Source: Alphaproteobacteria bacterium
GTDB taxonomy: Bacteria; Pseudomonadota; Alphaproteobacteria; Caulobacterales; Aquidulcibacteraceae
DNA length: 34,111 bases
Direction of reading: 5' to 3'
Assembly (NCBI GenBank): GCA_016124255.1
Contig: WGOB01000092.1
Location: forward strand, 1-34,111
The notes beneath the pieces are model-generated. The model was not told the DNA's origin. It was given only the letters and a program-made list of their open reading frames with translations, and did not search any database. A program made the position numbers and the translations under genes. The stretch's first letter is position 1; each line of letters begins with the position of its first letter. Positions 23,574 to 31,544 of this stretch are shown here, one piece after another.

Positions 23574-24313
23574 TTCTCGCGCGCTCGCTCCTCTACGTGA
23601 TCTGGATCTATCTCGGCATGGCCGCGATCGCGACGCTCTACGCGCCGTGGACGCTGTTCTCGCGCAAAGGCGCGATGGCCGCGATGCGCGCGTGGAGCAG
23701 GCTCGCGCAGGCAGGGCTGCCGATCGTGGGGATCAGGATCAAGATCGAGGGCCTTGAGAACATTCCCGACGGCCCAACGCTGGTGGCGATGAAGCATCAA
23801 TCGATGTTCGACGTCACCATCCCGCCGCTGACGCTGCGCGATCCCTGCATCGTCTACAAGAACGAGCTCTCCTCGACGCCGTTCATGGGCTTCTATCTGA
23901 AGCACGCCCGCATGATCCCGGTCGCGCGCGAGACGCAGGCGACGGCGCTGAAGCGCATGCTCCGCGCCGCGCGCACCGAAGCCGACGAGGGCCGCGAGAT
24001 CTTCATCTTTCCCGAGGGTACGCGCGTGCGCCCCGGCGCGCCGCCGCAATATAAGCCGGGCGTGGCCGCGCTCTATCGCGAACTCAACCGCGCGTGCGTG
24101 CCGATCGCAACCAATTCGGGCCTGTGCTGGCCAGCCAAGGGCGTGCTGCGCCGCCCAGGCGTGATCACGGTGCAAATCCTGCCGCCGATCGCGCCGGGCC
24201 TCCCGCGCGCCGACTTCATGCGCGAACTCGAAGGACGCATCGAAACCGCCTCGAACGCGCTTCTGCCGGCGGCCCATGCGCCCGCGCCCGCGCTCGAACC
24301 CGCCCAGACCTAA
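23570..24313 (+). CDS. plsC: 1-acyl-sn-glycerol-3-phosphate acyltransferase
   Basis: A 247-residue inner-membrane acyltransferase that makes phosphatidic acid from lysophosphatidic acid. An N-terminal hydrophobic segment (about 2-30) anchors it. The catalytic HxxxxD motif is KHQSMFD with H86 and D91, and the glycerol-phosphate binding motif FPEGTR lies near residue 150. A C-terminal Pro/Ala tail follows. The start overlaps the ydcF stop. The stop codon TAA overlaps the stop of the convergent tyrC gene, leaving no space for a terminator between them. Confidence 0.94.
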   Translation: MILARSLLYVIWIYLGMAAIATLYAPWTLFSRKGAMAAMRAWSRLAQAGLPIVGIRIKIEGLENIPDGPTLVAMKHQSMFDVTIPPLTLRDPCIVYKNELSSTPFMGFYLKHARMIPVARETQATALKRMLRAARTEADEGREIFIFPEGTRVRPGAPPQYKPGVAALYRELNRACVPIATNSGLCWPAKGVLRRPGVITVQILPPIAPGLPRADFMRELEGRIETASNALLPAAHAPAPALEPAQT

Positions 24314-25236
24314 GGTTGGTCGGCATCGTCGCGGCCCCAATTGGGCGCGGCGCTGTCCTGCCCCGCTTCGATGACTTCGCGGCGCACCCGGCGCGCCCGC
24401 GCGAACGTGTCGAAGAGGAGCTGCCCGTCGCCCCAGCGGATCGCGCGCTGCAGCGCCGCGAGGTCTTCGCTGAACCGCCCAAGCACTTCGAGCACGGCCT
24501 CGCGATTGGCGAGGAAAACGTCGCGCCACATCGTCGGGTCCGATGCGGCGATGCGGGTGAAGTCGCGGAAGCCCGAGGCCGAATATTTCACCACTTCGTT
24601 CTCGGTGACGCTTTCCAGATCCTCGGCCATGGCGACGATGTTGAAGGCGATGAGGTGCGGCAGGTGGCTGGTCACCGCCAGCACGACGTCGTGGCGCGCG
24701 GGATCCATCGTCTCCACCTCGGCCCCCAGCGCGCGCCAGAAATCGGCCAGGCGCGCCACCGCTGCGGGATAGTCCGGATGCGGATCATCGAGCGGCGTGA
24801 GGATATGCCAGCGCCCGCGGAAGAGCGTGGCGAAGCCGGCGTCGGGGCCGCTGCGCTCGGTGCCCGCGATCGGATGGCCCGGCACGAAGAAGACCCCCGC
24901 CGGCGCTTGCGCGCGCACCGCGGCGACGACCGCGCCCTTGACGCTGCCGACGTCGGTAAGGATCGCGCCTAGCTTCAACGCCGGCGCAATATCGCCCATC
25001 GCCGCGCCCATCGCGCCGACCGGCGTCGCCAGCACGACGAGGTCTGCGCCGCGCACGCAATCGGCCGCGCTCTCATGCACGCGACCGAGATCAAGCGCGC
25101 GCGCCCGCGCCCGCACCGCCGGATCGGTGTCATAAAGATCGATCTCGGCCGATGCGCCCGTCGCCCGCGCCGCATGCGCGATCGACGCGCCGATGAGGCC
25201 GACGCCGACGATGGCGAGGCGCGCGACGCCGCTCAT
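24310..25236 (-). CDS. tyrC: Prephenate/arogenate dehydrogenase
   Basis: A 308-residue TyrA-family dehydrogenase (cyclohexadienyl type) in tyrosine synthesis. It oxidatively decarboxylates prephenate or arogenate. The NAD-binding motif is GVGLIG (11-16) followed by an acidic residue at the end of strand 2 (IDLYD). The active-site His region is seen in VPGHPIAGTERSGPDAG, and the helical dimerisation domain contains VTSHLPHLIAFN. No ACT domain or fused chorismate mutase is present. Its start overlaps the hisC stop by four bases. Substrate choice between prephenate and arogenate is not readable by eye. Confidence 0.93.
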   Translation of the reverse strand: MSGVARLAIVGVGLIGASIAHAARATGASAEIDLYDTDPAVRARARALDLGRVHESAADCVRGADLVVLATPVGAMGAAMGDIAPALKLGAILTDVGSVKGAVVAAVRAQAPAGVFFVPGHPIAGTERSGPDAGFATLFRGRWHILTPLDDPHPDYPAAVARLADFWRALGAEVETMDPARHDVVLAVTSHLPHLIAFNIVAMAEDLESVTENEVVKYSASGFRDFTRIAASDPTMWRDVFLANREAVLEVLGRFSEDLAALQRAIRWGDGQLLFDTFARARRVRREVIEAGQDSAAPNWGRDDADQP

Positions 25237-26315
25237 GATCGCGGCAAGGCCCCCAACACATCGAGCATGCCGGTGTTCTGCTCAACCGTGCCGATGGTGA
25301 TGCGCAAACAATCCGGCAGGCCGTAGGCGCCGACCGCGCGCACGATATAGCCGTGCTTGCGGAAGTGCGCGTCCGCCGCGCCCGCCGCCTGCGGCGAAGC
25401 GAACCGCACGAGCACGAAATTGCCGACGCTGTCGGCGACCTCGTAACCCATTGCGCGAATGGCGTCGCGCACGCGGGCGAGTTCGCGGGCGTTGTGGCGC
25501 AGGCTCTGATCGACGAACGCGCCGTCCGCCATCGCCGCCGCAGCCGCCGCTTGCGCCGGCGTCGAGACGTTGAACGGCAAGCGCACCTTGTTGAGCGCAT
25601 CCGCGACCGGGCGCGGGCAATAGGACCACCCCACCCGCAGCGCCGCCAGGCCGTGAACCTTGGAGAACGTGCGCGTCATCACGACATTGTCGAACGCGCT
25701 GACGAGATCGACGCCGGCGGAATAATCGTTCCGCTCGACATATTCCGCATACGCCGCATCAATCACCAGCATCACCGAATCCGGAAGCCCGGCGTGGAGC
25801 CGGCGCACCTCCTCGAACGGCAGATAGGTGCCGGTGGGGTTGTTCGGATTGTCGAGGAAGACGATTCGCGTCTTGTCCGTCACCTGCGCCAACAGCCCAT
25901 CGACATCGGCGCGCAGGCCGTCATTGGCGGCGGTCCGCACCACCGCCCCCATCGGCCGCGCGAAGATGCGGTACATCAGGAACGCGTATTGCGACTGCAC
26001 GATCTCGTCGCCTTCGGCGACGTAGGCGCGCAACAGGAGCTGGAAGATTTCGTCCGACCCGGCGCCGCAGACGATGCGGTCTGGATCGAGGCCGTAACGG
26101 TGGGCGATGGCGTCCTTCAGTTCCGGCGCCGCGCCGTCCGGGTAGAGTTCGGTGCGCGCCAGCGCCGCCGCGGCCGCCTCGCGCGCCGCAGGACTGCAGC
26201 CCAACGGGTTTTCGTTGCTGGCCAGTTTGATCGGCTTGGCGAAGCCCGCGAGTTTGGACTCCCCGCCCTTGTAGGGCTCGATGTCGAGGACGGTCTTCAG
26301 CGCTTTGAGCGGCAT
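25233..26315 (-). CDS. hisC: Histidinol-phosphate/aromatic aminotransferase
   Basis: A 360-residue class I/II PLP aminotransferase of the HisC family. The N-terminal LASNENPLGCSP, the PLP-phosphate segment AGSDEIFQLL, DNPNNPTGTY, the Asp region IDAAYAEY and the PLP lysine K219 in TFSKVHGLAALRVGW are all present. The start ATG at 26315 has GGAAGAG a few bases upstream; an open reading to 26372 adds non-conserved residues. Placement between chorismate mutase and tyrC suggests that, besides or instead of histidine synthesis, it transaminates prephenate or aromatic keto acids (inference); the family is known to be promiscuous. Confidence 0.93.
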   Translation of the reverse strand: MPLKALKTVLDIEPYKGGESKLAGFAKPIKLASNENPLGCSPAAREAAAAALARTELYPDGAAPELKDAIAHRYGLDPDRIVCGAGSDEIFQLLLRAYVAEGDEIVQSQYAFLMYRIFARPMGAVVRTAANDGLRADVDGLLAQVTDKTRIVFLDNPNNPTGTYLPFEEVRRLHAGLPDSVMLVIDAAYAEYVERNDYSAGVDLVSAFDNVVMTRTFSKVHGLAALRVGWSYCPRPVADALNKVRLPFNVSTPAQAAAAAAMADGAFVDQSLRHNARELARVRDAIRAMGYEVADSVGNFVLVRFASPQAAGAADAHFRKHGYIVRAVGAYGLPDCLRITIGTVEQNTGMLDVLGALPRS

Positions 26316-26396
26316 GTTGGGGTCTCTTCCGGATATCGCGCGCACATGCACGCAATCAGGCCCGCGGATCAATGCCGCGCTTTGACCCTGCCGCCG

Positions 26397-27302
26397 TCAG
26401 ACCTGGGCGAATGCGCCGATGACGCGAAACTGGTCGAGCCCCGCGCGCGCGACCGCAGCGAAGCGCGGATCGTCTGAATCGACGTAGCCTTCGATGCGGA
26501 TGAGCACCTTGTTGTCGGAACGCGCGATCTCCTCGCCCTTGATCCCGGCGTCGGCCAGCGCGCGCGCAATGCGGAAGTGCCGGTCGAAGGCGATGGCGAG
26601 GCAGGCGTCGCCGCCGGCCGCTTCCAGCGGCGCGCCCGCCGCGACGATGGCCGCCTCCGGCGCCTGGCCTTCGAACGCCCGCATCGGCAGCGCGCCGATC
26701 AGGCGTAGCCGCGCATAGCGGCTCTCGGTGAGCGCGTGCCACCACATGCCTGCGCCGGTCTTGCCCGGCCATGGCACGACCGCGACGACATCGTCGCTCT
26801 CGGCCACGCGGTTGAGCGCGGCGCGGACGTCGTCGAACCGATGCAGCCGCGTGCGCGCCCCGAAATGGCGCCGCGCCAGATCGAACGCGCGGTAATTGTC
26901 CGGCCCCGCGCCGACGCAGACCGCGACGTCGATCGGCCGCTGCCGGCGCGCCGCAGCGCCGATCAGCGCGCGCCAGATTTCGACCACGTGCTCCGGCTCG
27001 ACGCGGTCCTTGGCGCCGGCGATCAGCGCGCGCAGCAGGCGCACCTCGCGGGCGGGCGAGATCGGCAGCCCGCCGGAGGGCGCCGCGCGCGCCAGGATCT
27101 CCACCTGGCGCAGACGCTCGCCCAGCAGATCGAGCAGCGCCGCGTCGATCCGCTCGATCTCGCCGCGCGCGATGTCGGCGGGATCGTGCGGCGCCAACGG
27201 CGCGGCCGGCGCAGCGCCTGACGGCGCAAGGCTTTCGGGAGAGGCGCTCTCGCCCGGTGCGGACGGCGCGAAAGGCGGCGGCAGGGTGACTGAGTCGTCC
27301 AT
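26397..27302 (-). CDS. Chorismate mutase (AroQ) fused to a prephenate-dehydratase-like region
   Basis: A 301-residue protein. A Pro/Ala-rich N-terminus (1-40) leads to an AroQ-type helical chorismate mutase domain (about 42-118): EIERIDAALLDLLGERLRQ, then PAREVRLLRAL and HVVEIWRALIGAAARRQ. The rest (about 120-301) resembles the layout of bifunctional PheA. There is a periplasmic-binding-like prephenate dehydratase region, and the end (VLIRIEGYVDSDDPRFAAV..VIGAF) resembles an ACT domain. I cannot find the conserved Thr-Arg-Phe catalytic motif of prephenate dehydratase, so that part may be only regulatory. It is the first gene of the hisC-tyrC block, with 81 bases before hisC. Confidence 0.78.
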   Translation of the reverse strand: MDDSVTLPPPFAPSAPGESASPESLAPSGAAPAAPLAPHDPADIARGEIERIDAALLDLLGERLRQVEILARAAPSGGLPISPAREVRLLRALIAGAKDRVEPEHVVEIWRALIGAAARRQRPIDVAVCVGAGPDNYRAFDLARRHFGARTRLHRFDDVRAALNRVAESDDVVAVVPWPGKTGAGMWWHALTESRYARLRLIGALPMRAFEGQAPEAAIVAAGAPLEAAGGDACLAIAFDRHFRIARALADAGIKGEEIARSDNKVLIRIEGYVDSDDPRFAAVARAGLDQFRVIGAFAQV

Positions 27303-27345
27303 GTCGGGAATTTAAACGCGAAAGGTCTTAACGGCCATGCGATGC

Positions 27346-27397
27346 CCCAGCGACGCGACGCTGAAACTGCTTTAAGTGCAGCGAAACTCACGCTGGG
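27346..27397 (+). ncRNA. Candidate structured 5' leader of metX
   Basis: The stem CCCAGCG (27346-27352) pairs perfectly with CGCTGGG (27391-27397) and encloses CGCTG (27359-27363)/CAGCG (27379-27383). A competing hairpin CAGCG-AAACTCA-CGCTG (27379-27395) reuses the same strands. Methionine-gene leaders in this group often carry S-adenosylmethionine riboswitches such as SAM-II, but I could not match a consensus with confidence. The metX ATG 40 bases downstream has no Shine-Dalgarno and is preceded by a GCGCGC/GCGCGC element. Confidence 0.4.
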
Positions 27398-27436
27398 ACA
27401 GGATGCGCGCAGCCGCGCGCGCGCTATGATCGCGAC

Positions 27437-28600
27437 ATGATTCAGGCCGTTTCGCCAACCAAATGGTCCGCCTCGGGCGGGGTGCGCAAGATTGAGTTCG
27501 GCGCCGATCAGCCGCTGCTGCTCTCATCCGGCGCACGGATTGCGCCGCTGACGATTGCGTTCGAGACCTATGGCCAGCTCAACGCCGACAAGTCCAACGC
27601 CATCCTCGTTTGCCACGCGCTGACCGGCGATCAATACGTCGCGAGCCCCAATCCGATCACCGGACGGCCTGCCTGGTGGCCGCGAATCGTCGGCCCTGGC
27701 CTGCCGATCGACACCAACCGGTTTTTCGTCATCTGCCCGAACGTGCTGGGCGGCTGCATGGGCACGACGGGCCCCTCTTCCTCCGGACCGGACGGCGAAC
27801 CCTACGGCCTCGCCTTCCCCGCGTTCACAGTGGCCGACATGGTGCGCGCGCAGGCGATGCTGCTGGAAGCGCTCGGCGTCCATTCGCTCTTCTGCGTCCT
27901 GGGCGGTTCGATCGGCGGGATGCAGGCGCTGCAATGGGCTGCGGCCTATCCCAAGCGCGTCTATGCCTGCGCCGCGATCGCGACCGCGGCGCGCCACTCC
28001 GCACAGAACATCGCGTTCTACGAAGTCGGCCGCCAGGCGATCATGGCCGATCCCGATTGGCGCGGCGGCGCCTACCAGGCCGCGGGCGTGCGTCCGTTGA
28101 AGGGCCTGGCGGTGGCGCGGATGGCGGCGCACATCACCTATCTGTCGGAAGGCTCACTGCGGCGGAAGTTCGATCGCCGCTTGCAGGATCGCGAGGCGGT
28201 GTCGTTCGGTTTCGACGCCGACTTCCAGGTGGAATCCTATCTGCGCCACCAGGGCCAGAGCTTCGTCGATCGGTTCGACGCCAATTCCTATCTCTACATC
28301 ACCCGCGCGGTCGATTATTTCGACCTCGGCGCCGATTTCGGGGGGACGCTGACGCAGGCGTTCCAGGGCGCAACGACGCGCTTTTGCGTGTTCTCCTTCT
28401 CCAGCGACTGGCATTATCCGCCCACGGACAATCGCGAGATCGTCCGGGCGCTGATCGCGGCCGGCTGCGACGCCTCCTATGTCGAGGTGCAGACCGACAA
28501 GGGCCACGACGCCTTCCTCTTGGAGGAGCACGCGTTCGAACAGGCGCTCACCGGCTTCATCGACAGCGCAGCCGCAAGCCGCGGCTTGCCGCTGCCTTGA
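27437..28600 (+). CDS. metX: Homoserine O-acyltransferase (MetX)
   Basis: A 387-residue alpha/beta-hydrolase-fold acyltransferase that acylates homoserine from acetyl-CoA or succinyl-CoA, the first committed step of methionine synthesis. The nucleophile is S158 in [13 protein letters not shown]. The acid lies in FSSDWHYPP and the base in [10 protein letters not shown], all as in the family. The MetX landmarks CHALTGD and [14 protein letters not shown] are also intact. Acyl-donor preference in this family depends on a few residues and cannot be fixed here. It is divergent from the chorismate mutase gene and precedes metW, although separated from it by 186 bases that contain two palindromic repeats. 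Confidence 0.95.
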   Translation: MIQAVSPTKWSASGGVRKIEFGADQPLLLSSGARIAPLTIAFETYGQLNADKSNAILVCHALTGDQYVASPNPITGRPAWWPRIVGPGLPIDTNRFFVICPNVLGGCMGTTGPSSSGPDGEPYGLAFPAFTVADMVRAQAMLLEALGVHSLFCVLGGSIGGMQALQWAAAYPKRVYACAAIATAARHSAQNIAFYEVGRQAIMADPDWRGGAYQAAGVRPLKGLAVARMAAHITYLSEGSLRRKFDRRLQDREAVSFGFDADFQVESYLRHQGQSFVDRFDANSYLYITRAVDYFDLGADFGGTLTQAFQGATTRFCVFSFSSDWHYPPTDNREIVRALIAAGCDASYVEVQTDKGHDAFLLEEHAFEQALTGFIDSAAASRGLPLP

Positions 28601-28604
28601 ATCC

Positions 28605-28647
28605 GGCGCGCCGGAACGGCGATGGAGACCCCATCGCCGGCTGCGCC
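28605..28647. repeat. Palindromic repeat, family B, copy 1
   Basis: The element begins GGCGCGCCGGAACGGCGATG, four bases after the metX stop. A perfect 9-bp stem CGGCGATGG (28617-28625)/CCATCGCCG (28631-28639) with a 5-base loop sits inside an outer GGCGC..GCGCC pairing. Copies 2 and 3 (28731-28774 and 34058-34101) share the start. It may serve as a terminator or attenuator for metX (inferred). Confidence 0.7.
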
Positions 28648-28730
28648 TCATCCGTTCCTTCTCCGATCGGACATCGGCCGCTGGGAGCGGTGTAAAGACG
28701 TTTCGAGCTGCGCGGCCGGCTGCCGACTTC

Positions 28731-28774
28731 GGCGCGCCGCAACGGCGACGCTTGCGATGCGGAGCCGGCGCGCC
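28731..28774. repeat. Palindromic repeat, family B, copy 2
   Basis: It opens GGCGCGCCGCAACGGCGACG and closes CGGCGCGCC, a perfect 9-bp outer stem (28731-28739 with 28766-28774) and the same 44-base size as copy 3. The inner stem is degraded compared with copy 1. It ends 12 bases before the metW start, so it may affect metW translation or RNA processing. Confidence 0.6.
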
Positions 28775-28786
28775 AGATAAGAGGCC

Positions 28787-29455
28787 ATGTCGCTCGCTCT
28801 TGATTCGTCTCAGCCTGCTCCGCAACGCGCGCTCGCGGGGCTTGCCCGCGGGCAGGCGCGCGTCGAGTTCGAGGTCATCGCGTCGTTGGCCCGGAAGGGC
28901 GCGCGCGTGCTTGACGTCGGCTGCGGCGACGGCGCGTTGCTGCAGCTTCTCCAGCGCGCGAAAGGCGTGACGGGACGGGGGCTCGAAATCAGCCAGGCCG
29001 GCGTGAACGCGTGCGTCGCTAAGGGGCTCTCCGTGATCCAGGGCGACGCCGACCGCGCCCTTGCGCACTTCCCCGACGGCGCTTTCGATCTCGTCATCTT
29101 GTCGGACACGATCCAGCAGGTGCGGTATCCGCGCCGCGTTCTGGAAGAATTGGCGCGGATCGCAGATCGAACCATCGTCTCGTTCCCGAATTTCGGCCAT
29201 ATCGGCGTGCGTTGGCGTCTTTTCACTCGAGGCCGCATGCCGAACACACGCTGCCTGCCCGCGCGCTGGTGCGACACCGAGAACCTGCACCTCTGCACCG
29301 TGCGCGACTTCGCCGAGCTGGTGGAGGAAATGGGCCTCCGCATCGAGACGGCGGTGCCGATCTCCGGCGGGCGCCCCGGCGCGCCGTTTGCGAAAAATCT
29401 CTGGCGCGCCAATTGGTTCGCCGAAGAGGCGGTATTTCTCCTGGCCAAGCCCTGA
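28787..29455 (+). CDS. metW: MetW-like methyltransferase-fold protein
   Basis: A 222-residue class I SAM-dependent methyltransferase fold. The SAM loop is VLDVGCGDGALL (41-52), followed by GLEISQAGVNACVAKGLSVIQGDAD and DLVILSDTIQQVRYPRRVLEEL. The conserved MetW segments FPNFGHIGVRWRLFTRGRMP and the WCDTENLHLCTVRDF block are clear. MetW works with MetX for full homoserine acyltransferase activity in several proteobacteria. The gap after metX is unusual, because metXW pairs are normally adjacent. AAGAGG just before the ATG is too close to be an ideal ribosome site. Confidence 0.95.
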   Translation: MSLALDSSQPAPQRALAGLARGQARVEFEVIASLARKGARVLDVGCGDGALLQLLQRAKGVTGRGLEISQAGVNACVAKGLSVIQGDADRALAHFPDGAFDLVILSDTIQQVRYPRRVLEELARIADRTIVSFPNFGHIGVRWRLFTRGRMPNTRCLPARWCDTENLHLCTVRDFAELVEEMGLRIETAVPISGGRPGAPFAKNLWRANWFAEEAVFLLAKP

Positions 29456-29458
29456 CCG

Positions 29459-29950
29459 ATGCGGCTGCGCTTTCTGATCCCCATCGCGCTGGCGCTCGCG
29501 GTCGTGACGACGGCGGCGACCACGTTCGTCAACCGGCCCTATGCGGCCGGCCTGACCGGCGAGACCGGCTGCGCGACCGACGACAACAACCCTTACGGCC
29601 TCTGCCGCGACATGCGCCCTCAGGGCGGCTTCCCCCTGATCCACATCAGCGACAGCCGCAGCGGCGCCAATACCGGCAAGCTGGGCCCCGAGGACGACCT
29701 CTATCCCGTCTCGATCGCCGGCAATGTCGCCGGCTATATGGCGGTGTGGCTGGCGCTGATCGGCGCGCTCTCGCTGGCGACGGCCCGCAGGACCGCGCCG
29801 GCGGACGCCGGCCCTCCGGCCTCGGCCCCCGAAGCCACCGCCGACATCGAGGCGTCCGACGCCCCCCCGAGCGCGCCGGAACCGGCCCCGGCCGAGCCCG
29901 CGAAAACGGAAGACGCCCCGCCCAAGCCGGAGAATGCGCCGCCAGGCTGA
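29459..29950 (+). CDS. Two-helix membrane protein with Ala/Pro/Glu-rich tail
   Basis: An unrecognised 163-residue protein starting four bases after metW. Helix 1 or an uncleaved signal lies at about 5-22. A short outside loop (23-86) contains two cysteines (TGCATDDNNPYGLC) that may form a disulfide. Helix 2 is at about 90-108 (VAGYMAVWLALIGALSLA), so both ends should be cytoplasmic. The C-terminus (110-163) is a disordered Ala/Pro/Glu tail. It could be co-transcribed with metW or lead into the ATP-grasp cluster that starts 87 bases later. Confidence 0.68.
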   Translation: MRLRFLIPIALALAVVTTAATTFVNRPYAAGLTGETGCATDDNNPYGLCRDMRPQGGFPLIHISDSRSGANTGKLGPEDDLYPVSIAGNVAGYMAVWLALIGALSLATARRTAPADAGPPASAPEATADIEASDAPPSAPEPAPAEPAKTEDAPPKPENAPPG

Positions 29951-30037
29951 GCGTCGGCGCCTAGAAAATGGGCGTGGGCGCCGCCGCTCGGCCCTCGGCC
30001 TTGCGCGCGGACGCGACGCGCACGAAGCTGGCGCGCG

Positions 30038-31447
30038 ATGTTTGATGAAATGCGCGGCGCCGGCGGCGACCTGCGCGCCTCCTACGCCCATGTCGGCGAA
30101 TGGCTCGACGCATTGAAGCCTGACGCGCTAGTCGCCAAGCGCGCTGAAGCCGAACGCCTCTTCCGCCGCATCGGGATCACGTTCGCGGTCTACGACGAGG
30201 GCGGCGATCCTGAGCGGCTCATTCCGTTCGACATCATCCCGCGCGTGCTGGACGGCGAGGAATGGTCGTTCCTGGCGCGCGGCCTGGAGCAGCGCGTCAA
30301 GGCGCTCAACGCGTTCCTGAAGGACGTCTACGGGCCGCGCGAAATCCTTCGCGCCGGCGCCGTGCCCGAAGCGCTGATCACGCAGAACCCGGCGTTCGAA
30401 GCGATCATGGTCGGGCTTGAGGTTCCCGCCGGCGTCTACACCCACATCGCCGGCATCGACATCGTGCGCACCGGACCGCGCGAGTTCTACGTCTTGGAAG
30501 ACAATTGCCGCACGCCCTCCGGCGTCTCCTACATGCTGGAGAACCGCGCGGTGATGATGCGGCTCTTTCCAGAACTCTTCGCCAAGGCGGGCGTAGAGCC
30601 GGTGTCGTATTATCCCGAGCTCCTGCTGCGGATGCTCCAGAGCGTGGCGCCGCCGCGCTGCAGCGGCGAGCCGACCGTCGTCATCCTCACCCCCGGCCAA
30701 TACAACAGCGCCTATTACGAACACTCCTTCCTGGCCGACGAGATGGGCGTGGAGCTGGTGGAGGGCGCCGATCTCGTGGTGCAGGACGGCGCGGTGTTCA
30801 TGCGCACGACCGGCGGGCTGAAGCGCGTCGACGTGATCTACCGGCGGATCGACGACGCGTTTCTCGATCCCCTCGCCTTCCGGCCGGATTCGACGCTCGG
30901 CGCGCCCGGGCTCATCGGCGCCTACCGGCAGGGCGCGGTGACGCTGTGCAACGCGCCCGGCGCCGGCGTCGCCGACGACAAGGCCGTCTACGTGCACGTG
31001 CCGGCCATGATCCGTTTCTATCTTGGCGAAGAGCCGATCCTCAACAACGTGCCGACCTATGATTGTTCGCGTCCGGACGATCTCCAATACGTGCTCGACA
31101 ACATCGCCGAGCTGGTGGTGAAGGAGGCGCGCGGCTCCGGCGGCTACGGCATGCTCGTGGGCCCGCACGCGACGAAGGCGCAGCGCAGCGATTTCGCCAA
31201 GAAGCTCAAGGCGCACCCGCACGTCTATATCGCCCAGCCCACGCTCTCCCTCTCCACCTGCCCGACCTTCGTGGAGAAGGGCGTCGCGCCCCGGCACATC
31301 GATCTCCGGCCCTTCGTGCTCTCCGGCGCCGACGGCGTGCGCATCGTGCCGGGCGGACTGACGCGGGTGGCGCTGCGCGAAGGCTCCCTGGTGGTGAATT
31401 CAAGCCAGGGCGGCGGCACCAAGGACACCTGGGTGCTGCGGAAATGA
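30038..31447 (+). CDS. Circularly permuted ATP-grasp protein (DUF404/DUF407)
   Basis: A 469-residue protein of the circularly permuted ATP-grasp family (CP_ATPgrasp; DUF404 and DUF407). Members are predicted carboxylate-amine or peptide ligases, but no substrate is established. Visible family blocks are FRRIGITFAVYDEGGDPERLIPFD at the start (DUF404-like), PRVLDGEEW..LEQRVKALNAFL, DIVRTGPREFYVLEDNCRTPSGVSY, VDVIYRRIDDAFLDPL, VVKEARGSGGYGMLVGP and HIDLRPFVL. These give the basic and acidic ATP/Mg residues expected. No signal peptide is seen. It starts the cluster ATP-grasp, alpha-E, transglutaminase, Anbu, an association described by comparative genomics. The ATG at 30038 fits family starts. 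The next gene is 97 bases on. Confidence 0.92.
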   Translation: MFDEMRGAGGDLRASYAHVGEWLDALKPDALVAKRAEAERLFRRIGITFAVYDEGGDPERLIPFDIIPRVLDGEEWSFLARGLEQRVKALNAFLKDVYGPREILRAGAVPEALITQNPAFEAIMVGLEVPAGVYTHIAGIDIVRTGPREFYVLEDNCRTPSGVSYMLENRAVMMRLFPELFAKAGVEPVSYYPELLLRMLQSVAPPRCSGEPTVVILTPGQYNSAYYEHSFLADEMGVELVEGADLVVQDGAVFMRTTGGLKRVDVIYRRIDDAFLDPLAFRPDSTLGAPGLIGAYRQGAVTLCNAPGAGVADDKAVYVHVPAMIRFYLGEEPILNNVPTYDCSRPDDLQYVLDNIAELVVKEARGSGGYGMLVGPHATKAQRSDFAKKLKAHPHVYIAQPTLSLSTCPTFVEKGVAPRHIDLRPFVLSGADGVRIVPGGLTRVALREGSLVVNSSQGGGTKDTWVLRK

Positions 31448-31484
31448 GGGGGCACGCGCGCTATCGCGCCCTTTCCCCGCGCGG

Positions 31485-31498
31485 CGCCCCCGGGGGCG
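31485..31498. repeat. GC palindrome between ATP-grasp and alpha-E genes
   Basis: CGCCCCCGGGGGCG is a 14-base perfect palindrome in the 97-base gap. A second small hairpin, GCGCG-CTAT-CGCGC, precedes it. They might act as an internal attenuator or processing site; chance is possible in such GC-rich DNA. Confidence 0.3.
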
Positions 31499-31544
31499 GG
31501 CTGGCGCGGACGCGCCGATTTGATCCGCACACGGAGCGCTCCTG

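Noticed and set aside
27303-27336. Possible second CtrA site upstream of metX (two TTAA words)
   Set aside because: The two TTAA words are 12 bases apart, not 7.
30128-31297. 389-codon open frame on the minus strand
   Set aside because: It lies wholly inside the well-supported ATP-grasp gene and has shadow-like composition.
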